Assembly: GCA_016704345.1 (NCBI GenBank)
Contig: JADJAH010000017.1
Location: 149,845 to 213,844, forward strand
Direction: 5' to 3'
Source: Ignavibacteria bacterium
GTDB lineage: Bacteria; Bacteroidota; Ignavibacteria; Tepidaquicellales; Tepidaquicellaceae
DNA: 64,000 nucleotides
Shown: piece after piece, positions 7,745 through 15,884 of the stretch
Layout: each line of letters opens with the position of its first letter
How positions within the stretch are numbered: position 1 is the stretch's first letter
Position numbers and translations under genes: made by a program
The notes under the pieces: model-generated
The model's input: only the letters and a program-made list of their open reading frames with translations
Database searches by the model: none
What the model was told of the DNA's origin: nothing

Positions 7745-9997
7745 TTATTTCAGGATCTTCTTGTTTGATTCTGGCTGAGAATAATAGTAATAATAGTTGT
7801 AATAATATCCGTAAGAACTCTTGAAATTAAAGTTGTTCAATACACATCCAAGCAGATGATGCGGATACTTCTTGCTCAATCTGTCATACGTTTTCCAGAA
7901 TGCATCGGACGGCGTCTTATTAGCCTGACAAACGAGAACTGTTCCGTCTGTAATGTTGTATAATATTTCCGAGTCAGTAACCGTGATAAACGGCGGCGAG
8001 TCGACAATAATTATATCGTAACTCTCTTTCAGTTTGTTCATGAATTGTTTCATCTGAACAGAGCCCAGAAGCTCCGAAGGATTGGGCGGAATAGTTCCGC
8101 TTGTTATGAAGTAAAGATTATCCATCGGTGTTCTTCTTGTAATATCTTCGATAGTAACATTAGTGAAGAGAAAATCACTGAGTCCAGGGAATTTGTCTGT
8201 TTCAAAAACATTATGAACTCTCGGTTTTCTAAGATCGCAATCAAGGATCAGAACTTTCTTTCCAGCCTGAGCAAAACTTCCCGCAAGGTTACAGGCAACG
8301 ATTGTTTTTCCTTCCATCGGAATCGAGCTTGTAACAAGGATTGTCTTCAACTGATCCGATTCAAGCTTTGAGAACTGTATTCGTGTTCTGAGGGCTTTGA
8401 ATGCTTCCGAAGCAGCAGAGTTGGCCTTGTTACCCACAATGAATTCCGGAGCAGAGATTCCGTTCTTGCTGACTGCTTCGATCTTTGGAATCCATGAAAG
8501 TACGCTGGCACCCTTGCTCTCCAGTTCATCCGGTGATTTGATTGACTTGTCGAGATAGTTTCTCAGAAATGCAAAAGCAAGACCGAGTCCGAGACCGGCA
8601 AGAACACCAAAGAGAATTATCTTCGGTCTGTCCGGAGCAACAGGAGCATTGTTATCCAAGCCGAGATCTAGTATGGATGCATTTCCAACCCTGGCACGTT
8701 CGTTAATTGTAGCTTCCTGATATTTTTGTTCAAGCATAAGGAACAATCTTTCCGCAGAGCCCTTCTCTCTTTCGAGTTTCACCAGCTCGCCCATCTGATC
8801 CGGGAGATTCTTCAATTCCCCCTGAGTCTTGTTAATCATATCTGTGTATGCTCTATTCTTAAGCTGAAGATCATTCATTGCAAGCTTCTGATTGAATATC
8901 GCATCACTCATACTCTTTTTCTCCAAAGGCGTATTTGCATTTACACCTGATTTCAGAATCTCAACCTGCTCTTTTAATTTCCCTCTTAATGTCTCAAGTT
9001 TTCTGTCAAAGCTTTCAGCCGTCTTGGCCCTGACAAGCTCATCTTTAATATTCAGAAGTTCAATTTCCTTCTGTACTTCAAGCTGAGCAACTTGACTCTG
9101 AATAGAGGCAAGATATGATTGGTTAATCTGAGCATTGATGTAATCGTACATCTGAGGATCCATCTTGTCGAACTGTTTCTGAAGTTCAGCAATATTGCTT
9201 TCTCTGACTTTCATCTCAATCTGATTCGCCGCTATATTTGATTCGTACAGAGAGAGGTTATTCACGATTGCCGATGATTGACTGCTCAGTGAAATATATC
9301 CGGTCCGTTTCTGAAACTCTTCTATCGAGGCTTCGGCATCGTTCAGCTCTTTAAACTTCTTTTCCCTTTCATCAACAATAAATTTCTTAACATTTGTAAT
9401 ATCCTGCCTGCTTAGTTCAATGTTATACAGTATGTAAACATCCGCGTATGTTTTTGTAATATACTGAAGCTCTTCAAAGATCGGGCCCTCGGCAGTAATG
9501 CTGATTGCATCCAATCCCTTTACAGCAGCTATCTGCACAAAACTTCCAAGCTCACGCCTTAGTACATCCTGAGGAAGCGCAACAGTATCCGGAAGCAATG
9601 CTTTGTTAAGAAGAAGATTATACTTTCGATTACCTACATTGAATGAGTCGATCAATTGCTGAGCTACCTTATCTCTTATATCGTAACTTTTCATGACCGC
9701 AATTTGAACCATGATGTATTTCTCGTTTGTCGCGTTGTTACCTTCTGGTCCGAATGTTGCCGTAAGAATATTTCCCTGCGGGCTCTCAAGCTTCACGCTT
9801 GTTACCGATCTGTAGATGTTAGTAGCCGTGTTGACGTATATGAGCGTATAGATAATGCTTACTGAAAGAATGATCAGGATCGGAATAAGATTCTGACGCA
9901 GTACATTAATATATTCCTTTAGTACATCCTTGGAAGGTGCATTATCCTGCTGTTGGTCAATGTCATCAAATTCATCGTATGAATTGTTTTTTGCCAT
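7745..9997 (-). CDS. wzc: Wzc-like polysaccharide co-polymerase with BY-kinase domain
   Basis: A full-length 750-residue protein. Its order is: cytoplasmic N-terminus, first membrane helix (about 37-58), Wzz/periplasmic region with long coiled coils, second helix (about 475-493) and a C-terminal bacterial tyrosine kinase. Kinase motifs are Walker A SSIPMEGKT (Lys564), Walker A' ILDCDLRKPR and Walker B IIIVDSPPF. The tail carries a dense tyrosine cluster, SSYGYYYNYYYYYS, the expected autophosphorylation site. The enzyme controls chain length and export of polysaccharides made by the Wzx/Wzy route. ATG start, 70 bp after the SLBB gene. It is the intact reference for the frameshifted copy at 13549. 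Confidence 0.95.
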   Translation of the reverse strand: MAKNNSYDEFDDIDQQQDNAPSKDVLKEYINVLRQNLIPILIILSVSIIYTLIYVNTATNIYRSVTSVKLESPQGNILTATFGPEGNNATNEKYIMVQIAVMKSYDIRDKVAQQLIDSFNVGNRKYNLLLNKALLPDTVALPQDVLRRELGSFVQIAAVKGLDAISITAEGPIFEELQYITKTYADVYILYNIELSRQDITNVKKFIVDEREKKFKELNDAEASIEEFQKRTGYISLSSQSSAIVNNLSLYESNIAANQIEMKVRESNIAELQKQFDKMDPQMYDYINAQINQSYLASIQSQVAQLEVQKEIELLNIKDELVRAKTAESFDRKLETLRGKLKEQVEILKSGVNANTPLEKKSMSDAIFNQKLAMNDLQLKNRAYTDMINKTQGELKNLPDQMGELVKLEREKGSAERLFLMLEQKYQEATINERARVGNASILDLGLDNNAPVAPDRPKIILFGVLAGLGLGLAFAFLRNYLDKSIKSPDELESKGASVLSWIPKIEAVSKNGISAPEFIVGNKANSAASEAFKALRTRIQFSKLESDQLKTILVTSSIPMEGKTIVACNLAGSFAQAGKKVLILDCDLRKPRVHNVFETDKFPGLSDFLFTNVTIEDITRRTPMDNLYFITSGTIPPNPSELLGSVQMKQFMNKLKESYDIIIVDSPPFITVTDSEILYNITDGTVLVCQANKTPSDAFWKTYDRLSKKYPHHLLGCVLNNFNFKSSYGYYYNYYYYYSQPESNKKILK

Positions 9998-10042
9998 TTA
10001 AACTATATGTTTAGATATTTTCAAATTTGTATTGAGCTTACT

Positions 10043-10061
10043 TTGCCAAATCGTTTGGCAA
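10043..10061. repeat. Perfect 8-bp inverted repeat between SLBB gene and wzc
   Basis: TTGCCAAA, spacer TCG, TTTGGCAA. It lies just after the stop of the SLBB gene and 46 bp before the wzc start. No U-run follows, so it is either an mRNA hairpin or a binding site for a dimeric regulator. Near an UpxY-like gene an attenuator role is conceivable, but that is inference. Confidence 0.5.
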
Positions 10062-10067
10062 TACCGG

Positions 10068-10631
10068 TTACTCTCTCACAAGTCTTTCGAGAAGGAAGTA
10101 AAACGAAATCAATGAGGTGAGGAAGTAGGTTATCTGAGTTATGTAGTAAAAGGCGCCAAATGGATTTGAAGGCTTAACATCAGGCAGCAATATCATGTCT
10201 CCCGGCCTTATCACAGGGTTCTGCATTGATTTCGCAATATCCTTTTTGCTTCCGTATAGTGTGGAGTAATCAAACTCAGTTATGTTTCTCGTTTTAAAAG
10301 TCGGCGACTCAGTGCTTATGCTAACCACCTTTATATCTTCCATTATCTCTTCAGATGTTACACCTGCCATTATCATAAAATCAAACAAAGTCGTACCATC
10401 CGGTATAAGATACTTTCCACTGGCCGCTCCTCCAATGACTATTATTTCAATGTTTACTTTATTCTTATCAGAGTAATTGAAATATTTTCCTGAATTCTTC
10501 TCCATAAGATCTTCGGGACCTGCTTTGACCTTATTGCTGTCAATTGCCATCCACTCATATTGCGAATATGAAATGCTTGAAGACAATATCAAAAGAACAA
10601 ATGTTGTTAAGAAAATTTTTATTACAGACAA
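10068..10631 (-). CDS. Short SLBB-domain polysaccharide export protein
   Basis: A 187-residue secreted or membrane protein. It has a signal peptide (residues 1-23, ending SISYS/Q) and a soluble region with an SLBB-like fold (GKYLIPDGTTLFDFMIMAG). The RPGDMILLP motif seen in Wza-type proteins is present, and a C-terminal hydrophobic helix covers about 163-183. It lacks the N-terminal Poly_export domain of Wza and is half the usual length. The best start is TTG. It resembles the product of 12483-13022, so the pair are paralogues. The neighbouring wzc suggests they form one export module. Whether it makes an outer-membrane pore is open. Confidence 0.75.
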   Translation of the reverse strand: MSVIKIFLTTFVLLILSSSISYSQYEWMAIDSNKVKAGPEDLMEKNSGKYFNYSDKNKVNIEIIVIGGAASGKYLIPDGTTLFDFMIMAGVTSEEIMEDIKVVSISTESPTFKTRNITEFDYSTLYGSKKDIAKSMQNPVIRPGDMILLPDVKPSNPFGAFYYITQITYFLTSLISFYFLLERLVRE

Positions 10632-10732
10632 TGGTTGATAGTGTTTGATTTATTGATCAAGAAGTCCGTTGTGATTTAAAACGAAACCGGTATCTGAAAC
10701 CTCACGGTTAATCGAAAAAATTTGAATTAAGA

Positions 10733-10757
10733 TAAGAAAATAAATGATATTTTCTTA
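10733..10757. repeat. AT-rich 10-bp inverted repeat in leader of SLBB gene
   Basis: TAAGAAAATA, loop AATGA, TATTTTCTTA: a perfect 10 bp stem about 100 bp upstream of the SLBB start on the minus strand. It could be an operator or leader hairpin. No U-run is obvious, and its AT-richness lowers the significance. Confidence 0.35.
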
Positions 10758-10791
10758 GTCTAAAAAATCTCATCTCTCGCTGATTGCAGCA

Positions 10792-10799
10792 CAAAATTA
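10792..10799 (-). promoter_or_regulatory. Possible Bacteroidota-type -7 box
   Basis: On the minus strand this reads TAATTTTG, an exact TAnnTTTG and the same 8-mer as in the promoter at 13419. The expected TTG at -33 is only a partial match (ATG). If used, transcription would start about 150 bp before the SLBB gene at 10631. Weak evidence. Confidence 0.25.
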
Positions 10800-10833
10800 A
10801 AAATCTTCCGTTAGTATTCATCTGTTCTGCGTC

Positions 10834-11769
10834 TCATTTAAGGTAACTATTTACAGTCAGTTCAAGACCCTTTTCAAAATCTACAGAAGGGACAAAGTTA
10901 ATTTTCTCCTTTGCCATTCTAATATCGGCAAATGAATGTTTAATATCACCCGTCCGTGGGTCTGCATATTTTGGCTTCACGTTCTTACCCAGTAATTTGT
11001 TGATATGTCCCACGAGCTCGTTTAATGTGATCTGTCCGCTGCATGCGCAATTGATTGCAATTGCCGAATCACAAGGAGAAGAAGACGCAAGAATATTTGC
11101 ATCAACTACATTAGAGACATATGTAAAATCACGTGACTGTTCACCGTCTCCGTAGATAATTGGTTCTTCATTAACAGCAATTGCGCGTATGAACTTTGGT
11201 ATCACGGCAGAATATTGTGAAGTAGGATCCTGATTTGGTCCAAACACATTGAAGTAACGTAGAGCTATTGTCTCCAGACCGTAAATTCTGGAGAATACAG
11301 AACAGTATTTTTCACCGGCAAGTTTTGAGACTGCATACGGAGAAAGCGGATTTGGAAGCATGCCCTCATGTTTTGGAAGTTCCGGATTATCTCCGTAAAC
11401 CGAAGAAGATGAAGCGTATATAACGCGTCTTACAGAAGCTGAAACTGAAGCATCCAGCACATTCAGCGTTCCGTTCACATTTACTTCATTTGAAGTAATA
11501 GGATCTTTTATCGATCTTGGAACAGAAGGTAAGGCCGCCTGATGAAAAACCACTTCCGTATCTTTCACTGCTTCCCTTACTATGTGATAACTTCTGATGT
11601 CACCTTCAATAAGTTCAATATCTTTACCAAACGGCTTCAAATTATCACGCTTGCCGGATGAAAAATTATCGAGAACTTTTACTGCATAACCCCTTGCGAG
11701 CAACTCTTTAACAAGGTTAGAGCCAATGAACCCCGCGCCGCCTGTTACAAGAACTTTCTTTTTTGACAT
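10834..11769 (-). CDS. wbpP: NAD-dependent UDP-hexose 4-epimerase (WbpP/Gne-like)
   Basis: A 311-residue extended SDR. TGGAGFIG is at 9-16, a serine-rich active-site strand SSSSVYG at about 120-126, and the catalytic YAVSK has Tyr145 and Lys149. The stretch HQAALPSVPRSIKDP is nearly the one seen in WbpP-type epimerases, which interconvert UDP-GlcNAc and UDP-GalNAc (or their uronic acids) rather than UDP-Glc/Gal. It would supply UDP-GalNAc or a derivative for the glycan. ATG start. It has 158 bp upstream and 202 bp downstream, so it is less tightly packed than the rest of the arm. Confidence 0.78.
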   Translation of the reverse strand: MSKKKVLVTGGAGFIGSNLVKELLARGYAVKVLDNFSSGKRDNLKPFGKDIELIEGDIRSYHIVREAVKDTEVVFHQAALPSVPRSIKDPITSNEVNVNGTLNVLDASVSASVRRVIYASSSSVYGDNPELPKHEGMLPNPLSPYAVSKLAGEKYCSVFSRIYGLETIALRYFNVFGPNQDPTSQYSAVIPKFIRAIAVNEEPIIYGDGEQSRDFTYVSNVVDANILASSSPCDSAIAINCACSGQITLNELVGHINKLLGKNVKPKYADPRTGDIKHSFADIRMAKEKINFVPSVDFEKGLELTVNSYLK

Positions 11770-11927
11770 TAAATCTTTAGTTAAGACAGTTTTGTTTGTT
11801 GAACCTCTGGGTTCTAATTGATTTCGTGCATAGCTCCGCTAATTGACTCACAATTGTGAAAAAAATAAGTCATAATTTGCGGTTTTATTTTATCCCGTCT
11901 TACTCTATTGACTGCCTTGAACCGGAG

Positions 11928-12470
11928 TCAAATAGCGGGTAAATTCTCTTTAGCCGTTAATTCCACTTCACCTGAACTGAGGATTATACTAAATGAGTAA
12001 GAGAGTTCTTCAAGATTAACTGTCAGTTTGTAATTACCTCTAAACTCATTCACCTTTCCTTTCATGCCTTTAAAGATCCCATGCGTAACTATTATGTCAT
12101 CACCTTTGCTGATCTTTTTTTCTTCAAGAGTGATCCTCTCGGGATCCTTTATTGAATCTTCGATCAGTTTTATTTCTCTGTCCTTTATTACAGCAGGTCT
12201 TCCTTCGAAATAAACATATTTTATTGCTCCGGCTGTGTTTGAGATTGCTCTGAATCTTTCTTCCTCATCAGCGTGAATGAAAACATATCCCGGAAACAAT
12301 GGCATTGAAATCTTTTTCTTCCTGTCTGACCATATCCTTATTTTCTCAACCTGAGGCAAGAGAGTCTCTATTCCTTTGAGATTTATTTGTCTTTCAACCA
12401 CAGTCTCGAATCTCGGCCTCGTTCTCAACACATACCACTTTTTACCGTTATCAGCGATTTCCGATTGCAT
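11928..12470 (-). CDS. NusG-family antiterminator, UpxY-like
   Basis: A NusG paralogue of about 180 residues. The N-terminal NGN domain starts KWYVLRTRPRFETVVERQ and continues through SMPLFPGYVFI. The C-terminal KOW domain contains GIFKGMKGKV. This form (GIETLLPQ, WSDRKK, LFPGYVF) matches UpxY proteins, which in Bacteroides stop premature termination in the leaders of capsule operons. ATG at 12470 is chosen; a TTG three codons upstream (12479) is the alternative. It follows the SLBB gene by 12 bp. Its likely targets are the leaders in the divergent region 13023-13548 and the hairpins along the minus arm. Confidence 0.85.
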   Translation of the reverse strand: MQSEIADNGKKWYVLRTRPRFETVVERQINLKGIETLLPQVEKIRIWSDRKKKISMPLFPGYVFIHADEEERFRAISNTAGAIKYVYFEGRPAVIKDREIKLIEDSIKDPERITLEEKKISKGDDIIVTHGIFKGMKGKVNEFRGNYKLTVNLEELSYSFSIILSSGEVELTAKENLPAI

Positions 12471-12482
12471 TTGACTCAAGCG

Positions 12483-13022
12483 TTACTGAACAATGGTTAC
12501 AGCTAAAATTCCCAGAGATATAAGTACCGAGGATATTGCCAGTATGAGATTCAAGTTATCCCGACCAAAATATCTCGGCTCTCCGGTAAGTATAACGACA
12601 TCACCGGGAAGTAAAACAGAAAGAACCTTGTTCTTCACAACATCAACTTTTTCTTCCCACACAAGATCATTGTAATTTATTTTCTTGAATTCATCCTTAT
12701 ATATTCCCAAACTGTCATTCTTTGGCCTGAATAATCTTATATCTTCAAGAGTAGCATCAGTCAATGGACCGCCACCGTAAGATATCAAATCTACCAGTGA
12801 TGATCCCTTTGGGATAAGGTACTTACCCGGGAATTTGACATAACCCCAAATATTTACGTAGATATTTACCCCGTCTTTATCACCATAGTTATAGAATCCT
12901 CCCTGCTGAGAGAGATAATTATCGTTTCCGACTCTCAATCCGTCTTGTTGTGAGTATGAGATACTTGGGGCAAATAGGAATAACAGAGCTAATATCGAAG
13001 CAAACCGGTTTATCCGATTCAT
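12483..13022 (-). CDS. Short SLBB-domain polysaccharide export protein (second copy)
   Basis: A 179-residue protein starting at ATG 13022. This start gives a clean signal peptide (residues 1-25, ending SISYS/Q); the frame is open further upstream but would bury it. The mature part has an SLBB-like fold (VNIWGYVKFPGKYLIPKG) and a VLLPGDVVILTG motif. The last 20 residues form a hydrophobic helix. Like its paralogue at 10068 it lacks the Poly_export domain of Wza. It is the first gene of the minus arm and directly precedes the UpxY-like gene. Confidence 0.75.
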   Translation of the reverse strand: MNRINRFASILALLFLFAPSISYSQQDGLRVGNDNYLSQQGGFYNYGDKDGVNIYVNIWGYVKFPGKYLIPKGSSLVDLISYGGGPLTDATLEDIRLFRPKNDSLGIYKDEFKKINYNDLVWEEKVDVVKNKVLSVLLPGDVVILTGEPRYFGRDNLNLILAISSVLISLGILAVTIVQ

Positions 13023-13548
13023 TAAATGATTTGACTGTTCCAAAATTCGTGAAACATAAAGAAATCTGAACATAAATTAAAGTCTGAACTGTTATTTATG
13101 TCCTTCTCCGTTAGTTTGACTTTAAGCTGAACTATTGATTGCTGAGACATATCTCCCAAAAAGATTGTATACAATGCAAATGAAATCTGGAAGGGAATGA
13201 ACAATAGGTAGGATAAATTTTGCTTAGGATATGAAGATAAAGACAATTTGAATTCTGCGCCTTTCAGCTTTCAAAAAATTCTGATTCATTATAACGCAAA
13301 CAATATGAAATCAACAATTTCAGATGGTTCGGAGAACAGATATTTGTATCAATATGAAGCCTTTGTAAGTTGAAATAGTTTGATATAGAAGTTATTTTGT
13401 CATGCTCAACACTATATATAATTTTGTATTTACCGGGGAAATGCTACCTTGGATATAATCCTCTTTGAGTATGAAATAGAACAGCACTCGAAACAATTGA
13501 ACAAACTTCTGCCGAAATCTAACGGCAATTTCACTTCATAAAAGGCAT
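13023..13548. other. Divergent intergenic region (526 bp) between the two arms
   Basis: No coding sequence is credible here; short open frames on the minus strand have no recognisable protein features. The region must carry promoters for both arms. One good plus-strand promoter is visible at 13396-13426. I found no exact TAnnTTTG for the minus arm. Leaders of about 100 bp or more on the plus side could be targets of the UpxY-like antiterminator. Confidence 0.6.
13396..13426 (+). promoter_or_regulatory. Bacteroidota-type promoter for the plus arm
   Basis: TTTG at 13396-13399, a 19-base gap, then TAATTTTG at 13419-13426, an exact TAnnTTTG. This is the arrangement of primary sigma promoters in Bacteroidota. 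Transcription would start near 13433, giving a leader of about 115 bases before the second wzc at 13549. Confidence 0.5.
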
Positions 13549-15078
13549 TTGGACAAACCGAGTTTAAACGGACACAGTACTACTTTTTCGACTAACGGAA
13601 AGCATTCCTTTAGAGATCAGAAGGACAGTTTTAAAACTTACCTAAGTCTTTTAAGAGCTAATCTTATTCCGATAATAGCGATAACTTTGGGCTGCATAAT
13701 TCTGACTTTGATCTATGTGTTCAATGCCAAAGATATATACAAATCAACCGCCACAATAAAAATAAACCGTCCTCAGGGAAGTGTTCTGAGTTCCAGTCTT
13801 ATACCGGAGTTTCAGGACTTTATCACTGACAGACATATCTCCAACGAAATCGAAGTTCTGAAAAGTTACAGGATACGTGAAGCCGTTGCACATAGCCTTC
13901 TCGACACTTTCAACACTACAAAGGAGAATGACAAGTTTTATTATGTCTTTGATCATAACGAATCTAACTACAGTACTCTGTTATCGGAGACGGCACTTGC
14001 CGATATGTTAATCAACATCGTAAAGATAGATCAGAAGCGGGGCCTTGATGTTGTTGATATTGTGGCTGAGAGTCCGGCAAAATATGAAGCAATGCTCATT
14101 GCTAATCTGTACGCAAAGATCTATCAAAACTTCAGCCTTGAACTTTCAAGAGAAGAACTTACAACTCTTACAAAATATCTGAAAGAAGAAAAAGAGCAGA
14201 AGTTCAGCGATCTTGCGGGAGCCGAAGGCGATCTTGAAACGTATCAGCGCAATGGTGGTTTGATCTTGCTTGATGCTCAGGTAAAGAATCTTGTTGAGAA
14301 CATTTCGCAGCTTGAAGCGCAAAAGAATGCCGCCGGAATAGAGTTGAACTCAAAGGAAGAAGAATTTAACAGTCTTAGCAATGAGATAGGAAGAATTGAT
14401 CCGACTTTGACTGAATTTCTTAAAGGCAAGATTGATGAATCTTACCTTAGAGAGGTTCAAACCAAGATCGCGGAACTGGAATCACAAAGAGACATTGAGG
14501 CATCAATTCCAAGAGACGAGGCATTGAAACAAAAGACAATTGACGAATACAACAGAAAGATCGATCCTCTAAGAAACACGCTCAATGATAAGATCAAGCA
14601 GATGGAGCTTAGTCTTTTCTCAAGCACACCTGAAGACCGCAGGGTTGTTGCACAGAAACTCCTTGAGGCAAGCGTGGGTGTAGAATCTTACAAGACAAAA
14701 GTAAATACTCTTTCGAAGCTGCTTAGCAAATACGAAGAGCAGTTCTCAAAGCTGCCCAAACAGAGCATTGAGTTTGCCAAACTTGAAAGAAACAGAAAGG
14801 CAACTGAAAAACTGTATCTGATACTGGAAGAAAAGTATCAGGAAGCCAAGATCAACGAAAGGATCAAGCTTGGTAATGTTTTGGTGATCGCTCCGGGTAT
14901 TGTTGCTTCACGGCCGTCGAAGCCAAACAGAATGCTGATAGTATTCATGGGAACACTTCTGGGACTGGGACTAAGTCTGGCATTTGCGTTCACAAGAAAT
15001 TACTTTGATCATTCAGTCAAGAGTCCGGATGAGATTGAAGCAAAGGTTACAGTGTTCTGTCATGGATACCTGCAATAG
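13549..15078 (+). CDS. wzc: Wzc-like co-polymerase, membrane/periplasmic part (frameshifted)
   Basis: The first 509 codons of a second Wzc: N-terminal cytoplasmic stretch, membrane helix at about 37-56, a coiled-coil periplasmic region and a second helix (MLIVFMGTLLGLGLSLAFAF). It matches the intact copy at 7745 up to SVKSPDEIEAK, then leaves the frame after 15045 and stops at 15078. The next frame carries on with YSVLSWIPAIEEI and the kinase, so one base is missing (AAG-GT-TAC instead of AAG-GGT-TAC). The start is TTG at 13549 with AAAGG very close by; no ATG is near. If translated as is, this yields a Wzz-like protein without kinase. Confidence 0.85.
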   Translation: MDKPSLNGHSTTFSTNGKHSFRDQKDSFKTYLSLLRANLIPIIAITLGCIILTLIYVFNAKDIYKSTATIKINRPQGSVLSSSLIPEFQDFITDRHISNEIEVLKSYRIREAVAHSLLDTFNTTKENDKFYYVFDHNESNYSTLLSETALADMLINIVKIDQKRGLDVVDIVAESPAKYEAMLIANLYAKIYQNFSLELSREELTTLTKYLKEEKEQKFSDLAGAEGDLETYQRNGGLILLDAQVKNLVENISQLEAQKNAAGIELNSKEEEFNSLSNEIGRIDPTLTEFLKGKIDESYLREVQTKIAELESQRDIEASIPRDEALKQKTIDEYNRKIDPLRNTLNDKIKQMELSLFSSTPEDRRVVAQKLLEASVGVESYKTKVNTLSKLLSKYEEQFSKLPKQSIEFAKLERNRKATEKLYLILEEKYQEAKINERIKLGNVLVIAPGIVASRPSKPNRMLIVFMGTLLGLGLSLAFAFTRNYFDHSVKSPDEIEAKVTVFCHGYLQ

Positions 15079-15119
15079 AAGAGATCAAAGCTAATCCGAC
15101 ACCCGCGAATGAATTCATT

Positions 15120-15821
15120 GTGGCTTCAAAGCCGAAGTCACCTCCGTCAGAAGCATTTAAGGCTTTGCGAACAAGAGTACAGTATTCCAAACTTGAGGAG
15201 ACTCCTATCAAGACTATACTTCTCACCAGTTCAGTACCGTCCGAAGGAAAGACAACAATTTCAATAAATCTTGCGGGAAGTCTGGCACAAATGAACAAGA
15301 AAGTATTGCTGCTTGATTGCGATCTTAGAAAGCCACGCGTTCATACTGTATTTGAGTATGACAGATATCCCGGACTGAGTGATTACTTGTTTTCAAACGC
15401 ATCTCTTGAAGAGATCACACGAAAGTCCAAAGTTGAAAATTTGTTTGTCATCACAAGCGGAACGATTCCGCCAAACCCGTCTGAACTGCTTGGCTCAAAA
15501 CAGATGATGGATTTTTTGAATTTGATGAAATCGAAATATGACTTCGTCATAATCGATTCTCCCCCATTTATTTCTGTTACCGATGCAGAGATACTCTTTA
15601 GAATTACCGACGGTACAATTCTCGTGCTCAAAGCCGGGAAGACGCCGTCTGAGGCCTTCTACAGAACCTGCGAAAAGCTTTCTTCAATGAATCCCCATAA
15701 TTTTCTTGGTGTTGTTTTCAATAATTTCAGCTTCAAAAGCTCATACGGTTACTACTATAACTATTACTACTACTACACAAAACCGGATGAGAAAGCCGTT
15801 TCGAACGGTGTCAAAATATGA
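15120..15821 (+). CDS. BY-kinase part of the second Wzc (frameshifted from 13549)
   Basis: 233 codons from the first possible start (GTG 15120), although homology begins at 15047. It holds the whole tyrosine kinase: Walker A SSVPSEGKT, Walker A' LLDCDLRKPR, Walker B VIIDSPPF, and the tail SSYGYYYNYYYYYTK. No good ribosome site precedes the GTG. In Gram-positive bacteria the adaptor and kinase are separate proteins (CapA/CapB), so a split form could work, but a one-base lesion or sequencing error is the simpler reading. Confidence 0.8.
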   Translation: MASKPKSPPSEAFKALRTRVQYSKLEETPIKTILLTSSVPSEGKTTISINLAGSLAQMNKKVLLLDCDLRKPRVHTVFEYDRYPGLSDYLFSNASLEEITRKSKVENLFVITSGTIPPNPSELLGSKQMMDFLNLMKSKYDFVIIDSPPFISVTDAEILFRITDGTILVLKAGKTPSEAFYRTCEKLSSMNPHNFLGVVFNNFSFKSSYGYYYNYYYYYTKPDEKAVSNGVKI

Positions 15822-15884
15822 CAAAATCTGTTCCAACAAAGTCATTCATGATTAATAATTCACCCATAAAATGAAAGGATACGA

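Noticed and set aside
11801..11814. GAACC-TCTG-GGTTC hairpin between the UpxY-like gene and wbpP as a terminator
   Set aside because: Stem of five pairs with no U run on the minus strand; likely chance.
13022..13246. Upstream minus-strand frames before the SLBB gene as a small leader protein
   Set aside because: No signal, motif or ribosome site; the SLBB signal peptide starts cleanly at ATG 13022.
13454..13459. TATAAT as a classical sigma-70 -10 box
   Set aside because: The best -35 match is weak with a 19-base spacer, and the TTTG/TAnnTTTG site nearby fits the lineage better.
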